NCBI GenBank assembly: GCA_023413605.1
Contig: JAEZPL010000453.1
Coordinates: forward strand, 1-8,138
Direction of reading: 5' to 3'
DNA: 8,138 bases
Origin: Pseudomonadota bacterium
GTDB taxonomy: Bacteria > Pseudomonadota > Alphaproteobacteria > Azospirillales > Azospirillaceae
In this document: positions 1 through 5,316 of the stretch, in pieces
How positions within the stretch are numbered: the first letter of the stretch is position 1
How the letters are laid out: each line of letters opens with the position of its first letter
The notes under the pieces: model-generated
What the model saw: only the letters and a program-made list of their open reading frames with translations
What the model was told of the DNA's origin: nothing
Databases searched by the model: none
Made by a program: the position numbers and the translations under genes

Positions 1-50
1 CGCCCCGGCCCGGGGGCGGGCGGGGGGCCCCCCGCCGGCCCCCCCGGCCG
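1..50. other. Pure G/C stretch with fold-back palindrome at window edge
   Basis: All 50 bases are G or C, with runs of six G followed by six C. Positions 19-36 form a perfect 18-bp palindrome, which extends to 12-43 with a single mismatched pair (18/37). It lies in the reading frame of the leftmost gene, where it would encode a run of Gly, Arg and Pro just after a normal-looking beta-sandwich segment. It could be a real GC-rich segment. Composition this extreme at a sequence end is equally consistent with a poor-quality contig end. Confidence 0.7.
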
Positions 51-1441
51 TACAGGTCGATGGCGGTGAGTCCCGCAGCACCCGCCGTCAGCGCAAGTGT
101 GGCGGGGTCGTCGGCCGACCAGAGCACATGGACGGTGCGCGGGCCGTCGCCGAACCGCAGGAGATAGGTTCGGGGATCGGTCGGGACCCGCCCGGCGAAG
201 CGCAGGCCGGACAGCGTGCGGCCGACCACGGAGGCGGCGACATAGGCCGGCGTCGGCGCGTAGCGTCCCAGGGCGTCGTCCTGTTCGCGCAGAAGGCCCA
301 TGCCCTTGAACGTGTCGTAGTCGCGCAGAAGATACCAGTACATGCGCTCGACACCGGCGCTGCGCATCAGGGCGCTCATGCGCACCAGATAGGCCGCCCC
401 CTGCCGGCGGTCCGTCTCGCTCATCAGGCGTCCGAACTCGGTCGCCCAGATCGGGATGGCGGACGGCCGATGCCGGCGCATCAGGTCCTGCAGCGCCTTC
501 ACATCCCGTTCGACGCCTTCAGGCCAGACGCGGTAGGGATGGATGGCCAGGACGTCCATATGGTCCAAGGCGCCGTTCGCGAACAGGCCTTCGAACCACG
601 GAAGCGGCGCCAGGACGGCCGCGCCGCCCACGACCGTCATGCCCGGATCCTCGGCCTTGACGGCGCGGTAGGTCCGTTCGAGCATGCGCGCATAGTGGGC
701 CGGCCGGTCGGCGTTGCACGGTCCCTTGCACCACGTCCCGTTGTATTCGTTCCAGACCTCGACGGCGTGGACCTGCCGCCGGTAGGTGCGGACGATCGAG
801 CGGGCGTAGGCCGCGAACCCGTTGAGCCCGTCGTCGCTGTGAGGCGTCTGCCCGCCATCGTAGTGGGCGTTTTCGAAGCTGAGCACGAGGAGCGGGTCGA
901 TGTCCAGCCGGTCCAGCCCCCGCATGTAGCCGGCGAGACGGTCCGGGATCCGGAAGGCCCCGCGGGTGCGTTCGACGTGGCTCCAGTACTGCTCGTCGCG
1001 AACGCGGGTGATGCCGGCCAACGCAAGCGCCGGCAGGATGTCGGTGCTCCATCCCTGTGCGAAGTGGGTCATCGCGCCGAGGAAATCGTTCTTCTCCTTG
1101 GCCCCGGGCTTCCGGACCACGGCCAGCGCGGCCTTCCAGGAGCCCGCCTGCAGTTCGAAATAGCCGAGCCCCGGATGGACCCGGACCGACCGGGTGCGCC
1201 CGCGCGCCACCGTGTTCCCATCAATGTCGCGCAGCGTCCATTGGGAGGTGCCGGCGCTGTCCGGGATCGTCATCCGCACGGTGTCGGTGAAGATCTGGCC
1301 CCACGACGCCGGCTCCGCCGCCCGCAGCGGCGCCGTGCCGGCCGCGCCGGCCCCCAGCAGCGCCGCCCCGAACAGAGCGGCGGACGCCAGGGTCCGCGGC
1401 GATCCCGTCGTACGATCCCGTCCCGTAGAATGGCTTGCCAT
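1..1441 (-). CDS. Secreted clan GH-A glycoside hydrolase, PslG/GH39-like (3' end outside window)
   Basis: This is probably a periplasmic glycosidase that cuts the polysaccharide made by the surrounding locus. About 480 residues are visible and no stop is reached at the left edge. From the ATG at 1441, residues 1-43 form a signal peptide: Arg-containing start, hydrophobic stretch around 18-36, and an Ala-rich cleavage region ending near LRAAEP. Residues about 45-110 look like a small beta domain. Residues about 115-400 look like a TIM barrel with the two clan GH-A landmarks: VEVWNEYNG (predicted acid/base Glu232) and IPIWATEFG (predicted nucleophile Glu335). HPYRVW near 301-306 and YWYLLRDYD near 368-376 also fit. 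Residues about 405-465 resemble the C-terminal beta-sandwich of GH39 and related enzymes. An in-frame ATG at 1486 would add 15 residues; 1441 is preferred because it gives a normal signal peptide and has a GGAA about 8 nt upstream. PslG of Pseudomonas is a known EPS-locus member of this class. The substrate is not predictable, and the last ~16 visible codons are suspect. Confidence 0.9.
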   Translation of the reverse strand, partial: MASHSTGRDRTTGSPRTLASAALFGAALLGAGAAGTAPLRAAEPASWGQIFTDTVRMTIPDSAGTSQWTLRDIDGNTVARGRTRSVRVHPGLGYFELQAGSWKAALAVVRKPGAKEKNDFLGAMTHFAQGWSTDILPALALAGITRVRDEQYWSHVERTRGAFRIPDRLAGYMRGLDRLDIDPLLVLSFENAHYDGGQTPHSDDGLNGFAAYARSIVRTYRRQVHAVEVWNEYNGTWCKGPCNADRPAHYARMLERTYRAVKAEDPGMTVVGGAAVLAPLPWFEGLFANGALDHMDVLAIHPYRVWPEGVERDVKALQDLMRRHRPSAIPIWATEFGRLMSETDRRQGAAYLVRMSALMRSAGVERMYWYLLRDYDTFKGMGLLREQDDALGRYAPTPAYVAASVVGRTLSGLRFAGRVPTDPRTYLLRFGDGPRTVHVLWSADDPATLALTAGAAGLTAIDLYGRGGRRGAPRPPPGRG

Positions 1442-1497
1442 GGGCGTTTCCAGCAGCGGTGGAAGCAGAACGGCCGGATCGGACATCCGGGCGCCGG

Positions 1498-2742
1498 TCA
1501 CATTCTGAATCTCAGAGAGGCTTCAATCACGTTGTTGTCGTAATTCAGCGTCGGGAAATCGGAATTCCGCGTTCTGTAGGTGTATTTGAGCCCAAGTCCG
1601 ACGTTCCGGTTTATCACGTACTCGCTGGATGCGGTCAATCGGAAGACTTGGTCGTTCCGGTTGACGTTGGTGTAAGATGCCAATTGGAAAGTCGTTTCGG
1701 CGGACAGGCGGATGTTTTGCCGGAGCAGATGCTGCACTTCCAGGCGGAATTCGGAAAGGATGGTCGTCGCGGCAATCCCGGACGAACTGGGCACCGATTC
1801 GCGGCTGATGTCCGCGATGACGGATGTCCGTCGCGTCGGGTTCCAGATCAGGGTCCCGTTCAGCGCCAAACCAACAATCGATTGGGCGTTGCGGACACCG
1901 CGGGACTTGGGCTCCTGAATGAAGACGCCAGCGCCCAGCTCGCCGGAGATGACTGTGTTGATGTCGAAGGTCGTGCCGGTCAGAACGTTGATCACGCTGT
2001 TGTCGCGCGACCCGGCGTTCGGGAACTGGCGGATCTCGTAGCTGACGTCGGTGAAGGCGTTGAGGCGCGGCGAGACCTCGTAGGACAGGCGCGAACCGAA
2101 GCGCAGCCGCTCGACGTTCCGGAGCTTCAGGTCGCTGTATTCGGTCGTGCTGTACCGCGTCCGAAGCTGAAGCTCGAGCCGGTTGAAGCGGTGCTGGCTG
2201 CCAAGTTCCGCCTCCAGCTGGCTGTAGGTGCGCGCCGTGGTCGATCCGTCCACGACGTCGATGCTGCCCCGTTCCTCCGTCGTGCTCTGGTACCGCACCC
2301 GGCCCGTGACGTGGTGGTCGCGGCGGACGTCGAGGCGCCCGTTCACCTGGGCCGTGACGTCCTCGGTGTCCTCGGTGTCGAACTTGGAATGCCGGATGAT
2401 GCGGCTGAAGGCTTGCGCCTGCAGGAGATGCTGCGACCAGTTGGACCGGATGTCGAGCCGGGGCGCAATGATCGTGGCGAAATCGCCCTGGACGTCGTCG
2501 GGCCTCGCGAAGACGTTGTCGTTGTATTGTTCGTTGATCCGCAGGTCGGGCAACAGCTTGAAGGCGCCCAGCCGCAGGCCATGGGCCTCGTAGGCGGCCG
2601 GCATCGGCCGATCGAACACCGACTGTCCCGGTTCGAGTTCCCGCGCCGCCGCGGCGCGTGCGCCGAGGCAATCCGACAGGCCGACGGCGGCCAGGACCGT
2701 CAGGGCGCGCCTCCGCCTCACGTCCCCACCAGGGCGGGCCAT
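1498..2742 (-). CDS. Outer-membrane beta-barrel protein, BBP2_2-type polysaccharide porin
   Basis: This 414-residue protein is predicted to form an outer-membrane barrel serving polymer export. Residues 1 to about 34 are a signal peptide with an Arg-rich start (VRRRRALTVLAAVGL) and an Ala-rich cleavage zone. The first strand region carries the family-like NEQYNDNVF motif (70-78), followed by DFATIIAPRLDIRSNW. The rest is alternating polar/hydrophobic strands with many Arg, Tyr, Asn and Thr and almost no Cys, typical of a 14-18 strand barrel. This matches the putative beta-barrel porin 2 family (Pfam BBP2_2), seen in EPS loci alongside OPX proteins. An acidic DTEDTED loop lies at 122-128, encoded by a 9-bp tandem duplication. 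The protein ends in SLRFRM: the alternating pattern fits a C-terminal beta-signal, but the last residue is Met rather than the usual aromatic. The start ATG sits one base after the OPX stop, so translation is probably coupled. The 3' third is less GC-rich than the 5' part. Confidence 0.9.
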   Translation of the reverse strand: MARPGGDVRRRRALTVLAAVGLSDCLGARAAAARELEPGQSVFDRPMPAAYEAHGLRLGAFKLLPDLRINEQYNDNVFARPDDVQGDFATIIAPRLDIRSNWSQHLLQAQAFSRIIRHSKFDTEDTEDVTAQVNGRLDVRRDHHVTGRVRYQSTTEERGSIDVVDGSTTARTYSQLEAELGSQHRFNRLELQLRTRYSTTEYSDLKLRNVERLRFGSRLSYEVSPRLNAFTDVSYEIRQFPNAGSRDNSVINVLTGTTFDINTVISGELGAGVFIQEPKSRGVRNAQSIVGLALNGTLIWNPTRRTSVIADISRESVPSSSGIAATTILSEFRLEVQHLLRQNIRLSAETTFQLASYTNVNRNDQVFRLTASSEYVINRNVGLGLKYTYRTRNSDFPTLNYDNNVIEASLRFRM

Positions 2743-2743
2743 C

Positions 2744-3397
2744 TCAGAAGAATCTTTCGTAGACGGTAATCACGTCGCCGGGCAGAAGGCGGGTGTTCCG
2801 GTCGGCGCGCCATTCCTGCGACTGTCCTTCGGCCGTGCGAAGGACCGAGAACTCGTCCACGACCGCGCGCTCCGAAAAGCCGCCGCTGACGGCGACGGCG
2901 GTCAGCACGGTCATGCCAGGTTCATAGGGATAGCGTCCGGGCCGGGACACCTCCCCGATGATGTAGACCGGCCGATAGGTGCGAATTTCGGCACTGACGT
3001 GGGCCTTTTCGATGAAGCCCTGTTCCAGCCGCTGCGCAACCGCGCGTTCAAGCTCCGCGGTGGTCAGGTTGCTCACCGCCAGGGAGCCGATCACCGGCAG
3101 GGAGATCATCCCGGCGTCGTTCACGGTGTAGAGGTCGGTGAACTGCGGCTCTTCCAGGATCAGGATGCGCACCTGGTCGCCGACGCCCAGGCGGTACGGG
3201 CCGGGATCGGGTTGGGGCGCCAGCGTGGTTTCCGGTGCCGAGGCGCAGCCGGACAGCACGACCATGAGCGCCGCCAGCCCCAGAACGGGAATGGCGGAAC
3301 GGGAGGCCCATGACCGTGATGCGCCCGCCCGGTCGGGCGAGCCGCTGCGGGCGCCTGCCCAGCCAAGGACTTTCCGGCATACCGACTGACATGACAT
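2744..3397 (-). CDS. Polysaccharide export outer-membrane lipoprotein (short OPX/Wza family)
   Basis: This 217-residue OPX protein should sit at the inner face of the outer membrane as part of the polysaccharide exit path. The lipobox LSGC places the lipidated Cys at 51, followed by Ala, which predicts outer-membrane sorting. A Poly_export domain spans about 66-138 (starts PYRLGVGDQVRILI; includes DAGMISLPVIG). An SLBB-like domain follows at about 142-215 (YIIGEVSRPGRYPYEPGMTV, then LLPGDVITVY). The protein ends right after this first SLBB at ERFF. It therefore lacks the extra SLBB and the C-terminal amphipathic helix that forms the outer-membrane pore in E. coli Wza (about 380 residues). The beta-barrel gene directly downstream may supply the missing pore. 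The ATG at 3397 is chosen for its strong ribosome-binding site. The resulting 34-residue segment before the hydrophobic core is unusually long for a lipoprotein, but no better in-frame start was seen. It is separated from the upstream pyruvyl transferase gene by 134 nt. Confidence 0.95.
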   Translation of the reverse strand: MSCQSVCRKVLGWAGARSGSPDRAGASRSWASRSAIPVLGLAALMVVLSGCASAPETTLAPQPDPGPYRLGVGDQVRILILEEPQFTDLYTVNDAGMISLPVIGSLAVSNLTTAELERAVAQRLEQGFIEKAHVSAEIRTYRPVYIIGEVSRPGRYPYEPGMTVLTAVAVSGGFSERAVVDEFSVLRTAEGQSQEWRADRNTRLLPGDVITVYERFF

Positions 3398-3405
3398 TCA
3401 AGCAG

Positions 3406-3412
3406 TTCCTCT
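3406..3412 (-). promoter_or_regulatory. Ribosome-binding site for the OPX gene
   Basis: The minus strand reads AGAGGAA here, with an 8-nt spacer to the ATG at 3397. This is the strongest Shine-Dalgarno match in the left gene group and decides the OPX start. The rest of the 134-nt gap upstream (3413-3531) is GC-rich. It holds a 9-bp direct repeat (GAGTCCGGC at 3492 and 3508), and I see no clear terminator or promoter in it. Confidence 0.7.
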
Positions 3413-3531
3413 GGCAGAGTCACGGTCTTGCCTTGGGCGTTCGGCCCCAGGGGCGAGCGAACCGGCTTCCACGCCGCAGCCCGGCGGGGGCGAGTCCGGC
3501 AGGCTGGAGTCCGGCTTGCCCATCGGGGCCG

Positions 3532-4521
3532 TCAGGAACCGCCGGCCGGACGCACCCGGCATCCGTCAAGCCAAGCGGAATGATAGCGGGAGAGCTTTCC
3601 GTAACTGTTGTCGGCAAAGACGACGTCAATATTGGTGAGGCACGCCAAAATGATCGCGTGGAGCCGGTTCGTGACGATGAGGTCCTGTTCACGGAACAGC
3701 CGTATCATGCGCTCCACGATGAAGCGGCGGATGGCGTACCATGCGGCGTGGTTGGGAAACCGATGCCCGAGCTTGCGGTCGATGCCGTACCACCGCTTGA
3801 CGGCTTTGAAGACACGGATGTCGTGCACGGTGATCAGGGACTCCCAATCCCGGAACTCAACCTTTCCCAAGCCGAACTGGTCGGTGTAGGGCAAGCCTTC
3901 CACGTCCTCCCGCCACAGGCAAAGGGTGCGCGCATCATCCGCCCTGTGGGCGCCGGACGGCGCCTCCGTGAGCCAGAGCTGGTGTGCCATGTCCGGAAAC
4001 AGGTGAACCGGATTGGCGAAATGGTCGGTCAACAGGGTGTGCGATTCCCGGTCGCGCACGGCGATCGTCAGGTCCGGGTGGCGGCTGAAGATCGCCGCGG
4101 CCTTGCGCAGGCGTTCGGCAGACTGGAAATGCACGGATTGCGGCATCACCACGATTTTGTTGCCGGGGAACCGCTCGACGACCATCTCCCGGAAATTCTG
4201 ATGGACGTCGTAGATGTCCCCGAAATTCCCGCCGCCGTGAAGCACGATGGTCGTGTCCGGCCCTATTTTCGCAAGATCACGTTCCGTGCAGTCCAGGACG
4301 CTGGCCCTGCCGATGACGGTGTAGGCGTGGTCCGAAAACCATGCCTCCGTGCCCAGGTTGATCAGCTGGTCACCGACGTTCAAATGCACCGGGTAGTCGA
4401 GGTACATCACCGGCTTGTCGGCGGGAACGAACGCACAGAGGCCGGAAAGCCTGTTCTTCAGCGCCGCCATAACGGTCGCGTGCCGACGCAAAGGATCGTT
4501 CGAGGGGGGCTCAAGGGGCAT
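3532..4521 (-). CDS. Polysaccharide pyruvyl transferase family protein (EpsI/EpsO-like)
   Basis: This 329-residue cytoplasmic enzyme is predicted to transfer pyruvate from phosphoenolpyruvate onto a sugar of the repeat unit, forming an acidic ketal. Family landmarks are in order: YPVHLNVGDQLI (43-54), VLHGGGNFGDIYD (93-105), VVMPQSVHFQ (124-133), RDRES (156-160), LFPDMAHQLW (174-183), TNRLHAI (284-290) and NSYGKLSRYHSAW (305-317). The series PQS-FQ, PDMAHQL, RLH and NSYGK closely follows the Bacillus EpsI/EpsO type (COG5039, PF04230). The ATG at 4521 is preferred because the family-like sequence begins near residue 18. A GTG at 4581 would add 20 residues with no ribosome-binding site. The ribosome-binding site for 4521 is itself weak (GGAT about 7-10 nt upstream). 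It is the first gene of the minus-strand group, facing the long divergent interval. The exact acceptor sugar cannot be read from sequence, and transfer of pyruvate is family knowledge rather than shown here. Confidence 0.93.
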   Translation of the reverse strand: MPLEPPSNDPLRRHATVMAALKNRLSGLCAFVPADKPVMYLDYPVHLNVGDQLINLGTEAWFSDHAYTVIGRASVLDCTERDLAKIGPDTTIVLHGGGNFGDIYDVHQNFREMVVERFPGNKIVVMPQSVHFQSAERLRKAAAIFSRHPDLTIAVRDRESHTLLTDHFANPVHLFPDMAHQLWLTEAPSGAHRADDARTLCLWREDVEGLPYTDQFGLGKVEFRDWESLITVHDIRVFKAVKRWYGIDRKLGHRFPNHAAWYAIRRFIVERMIRLFREQDLIVTNRLHAIILACLTNIDVVFADNSYGKLSRYHSAWLDGCRVRPAGGS

Positions 4522-4823
4522 GGCCGATCCATCCGTTTGAACGACTTTCGCCTGGGATGAGGGATGGCGGACCCGCCGCACGCGGTGCGATGCACGCCGG
4601 CTTGTCCGGAAAGAGGGGCCCGCGGACGTCCGGGCGGATCGCGGCGTTCAGCGCTGGGGCGATCCATCCGCATCCAAGGTGCTCCACCTTCACGTGTGTT
4701 CCGCCCCACACTACGGAAGATAATGCAAGCACAGCAATGTCCACCTTTGGAGAAGAGGCGAGTAAAAGGCATAACACAAGTGGAGAAGGAGCGCCGATCC
4801 GGCCGCACGTTTCGCGGGCTGTA

Positions 4824-4848
4824 GCCCCTTTAAGCTCTGGCTTGGGGC
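4824..4848. other. Bulged inverted repeat (possible RNA hairpin)
   Basis: GCCCC (4824-4828) can pair with GGGGC (4844-4848), and AAGC (4832-4835) with GCTT (4840-4843). This leaves a TCTG loop and a TTT bulge on one side. No T-run follows on either strand, so it is not a standard terminator. If the minus-strand group is transcribed from the AT-rich island, the hairpin would lie in the 5' leader of that transcript. It could also be chance. Confidence 0.35.
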
Positions 4849-4907
4849 GCGTGACGGCGACATCAGCCAGAAAGTTCTTGCCGATGCTCGCCGCGCCGAT
4901 GTCCGGC

Positions 4908-4952
4908 ATTCCTAATATTCTATTTTCTAATGTTCAGTTTTCTAATAATCGA
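4908..4952. repeat. Three tandem 15-bp units in an AT-rich island (candidate operator array)
   Basis: Units begin at 4908, 4923 and 4938: ATTCCTAATATTCTA, TTTTCTAATGTTCAG and TTTTCTAATAATCGA. The shared core is (A/T)TT(C/T)CTAAT, followed two bases later by TC, with an exact 15-bp period. Two cores are identical (TTTTCTAAT). A weak fourth unit, TCTTCATCA, begins at 4953 in the same phase. The stretch 4908-4958 is about 24% G+C inside a GC-rich locus. It lies midway between the two divergent genes, roughly 365-390 bp from each start. The likely role is binding of a transcription regulator or an AT-specific nucleoid protein. MucR/Ros-type EPS regulators of alphaproteobacteria prefer AT-rich TpA-containing DNA, but no specific match to a known box is claimed. 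Confidence 0.6.
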
Positions 4953-5118
4953 TCTTCATCAAGGGCCGAGCGTGCCGCGCGCTTCCCGTTCGGCGTGTGC
5001 CTGATCGGGCGGGTTCCGGGCCACAACCACTCTCGCTTGCGCACCGGACCGGCCTTTTGGCCGCCAACTTGGGTGCGGTGCGGCAAAGGAGGTGCATCCA
5101 CGGCAAATACTACGATTT

Positions 5119-5140
5119 CCAGGTGAATCGCTTCACCCGG
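5119..5140. promoter_or_regulatory. Palindrome GGTGAA-TCGC-TTCACC, candidate operator or leader hairpin
   Basis: GGTGAA (5122-5127) and TTCACC (5132-5137) are a perfect 6-bp inverted repeat around a TCGC loop. It is extended by CC (5119-5120) and GG (5139-5140) across one A/C mismatch. It lies about 180 bp upstream of the glycosyltransferase. A dyad of this size suits a dimeric repressor site, or a stem in a 5' leader. No regulator is identified. Confidence 0.35.
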
Positions 5141-5302
5141 TTTGCGAAGCCCAGTCATCCGGAAGGTAATTTCTGTGAGTTGTTCTTGATGCCCACGACC
5201 GTCTGACATACCGTGACGACGCAACTTTATCTGCGTACGGCGCTGAAATCCCAACCTGCGCACCAGCCTCCCGCAGAAACCGTTGCCTCAAAAGCCTTTA
5301 AA

Positions 5303-5307
5303 AGGAG
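5303..5307 (+). promoter_or_regulatory. Ribosome-binding site for the glycosyltransferase gene
   Basis: AGGAG, within TTTAAAAGGAGC, lies 9 nt before the ATG at 5317 and 6 nt before an in-frame GTG at 5314. Both starts are usable. ATG is preferred by codon type, and the choice changes the protein by one residue. Confidence 0.8.
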
Positions 5308-5316
5308 CTGATTGTG

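Larger units (their letters stand above)
4522..5316. promoter_or_regulatory. Long divergent intergenic region with no supported gene
   Basis: About 795 bases separate the pyruvyl transferase start from the glycosyltransferase start, much more than two divergent promoters need. Base composition is patchy and more AT-rich than the genes, especially at 4905-4960 and around 5100-5310. Open frames exist on both strands but lack good ribosome-binding sites and show mixed third-position composition, so none is called. Contents: a bulged hairpin at 4824-4848, tandem 15-bp units at 4908-4952, a CGGCC-TTTT-GGCCG hairpin at 5050-5063, an orphan AAAGGAGGTG at 5085-5094, and a palindrome at 5119-5140. Weak promoter-like pairs are TTGATG (5186) with TACCGT (5209) at 17 nt for the plus strand. 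On the minus strand, TTAGAA (4945-4940) with TAGAAT (4922-4917) also has a 17-nt spacer. Both promoter calls are guesses. Confidence 0.6.

Noticed and set aside
128..1543. Long plus-strand open frame of 471 codons opposite the hydrolase
   Set aside because: The translation is Arg/Gly/Ala/Pro-rich with no domain. The minus strand encodes a signal peptide and GH-A catalytic motifs in the same place, so this is an antisense shadow of GC-rich coding DNA.
1435..2769. Long plus-strand open frame of 444 codons opposite the barrel gene
   Set aside because: It mirrors the minus-strand barrel gene, which has a signal peptide, the YNDNVF motif and strand periodicity. The plus-strand translation lacks domain features.
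3310..4560. Plus-strand open frame of 416 codons opposite the pyruvyl transferase
   Set aside because: The minus strand carries a complete set of pyruvyl transferase motifs; the plus frame shows none.
4717..4743. TGGACA / TATCTT promoter-like pair on the minus strand before the pyruvyl transferase
   Set aside because: The spacer is only 15 nt and the hexamers are imperfect, so it is too weak to list as a promoter.
4511..4909. Minus-strand open frame of 132 codons upstream of and overlapping the pyruvyl transferase start
   Set aside because: There is no usable ribosome-binding site (AGGA directly abuts the ATG), third-position composition is mixed, no domain is visible, and it overlaps the preferred start of a real gene.
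5050..5063. CGGCC-TTTT-GGCCG hairpin as a terminator
   Set aside because: The T-run is in the loop rather than after the stem, and no gene ends nearby.
4934..5263. Minus-strand open frame of 109 codons in the divergent interval, with a shorter plus-strand frame (4997-5206) opposite
   Set aside because: It has a GTG start without a ribosome-binding site, AT-rich third positions unlike neighbouring genes, and no recognised family. Neither strand is convincingly coding. It could be a decayed gene or insertion remnant, but I cannot show this.
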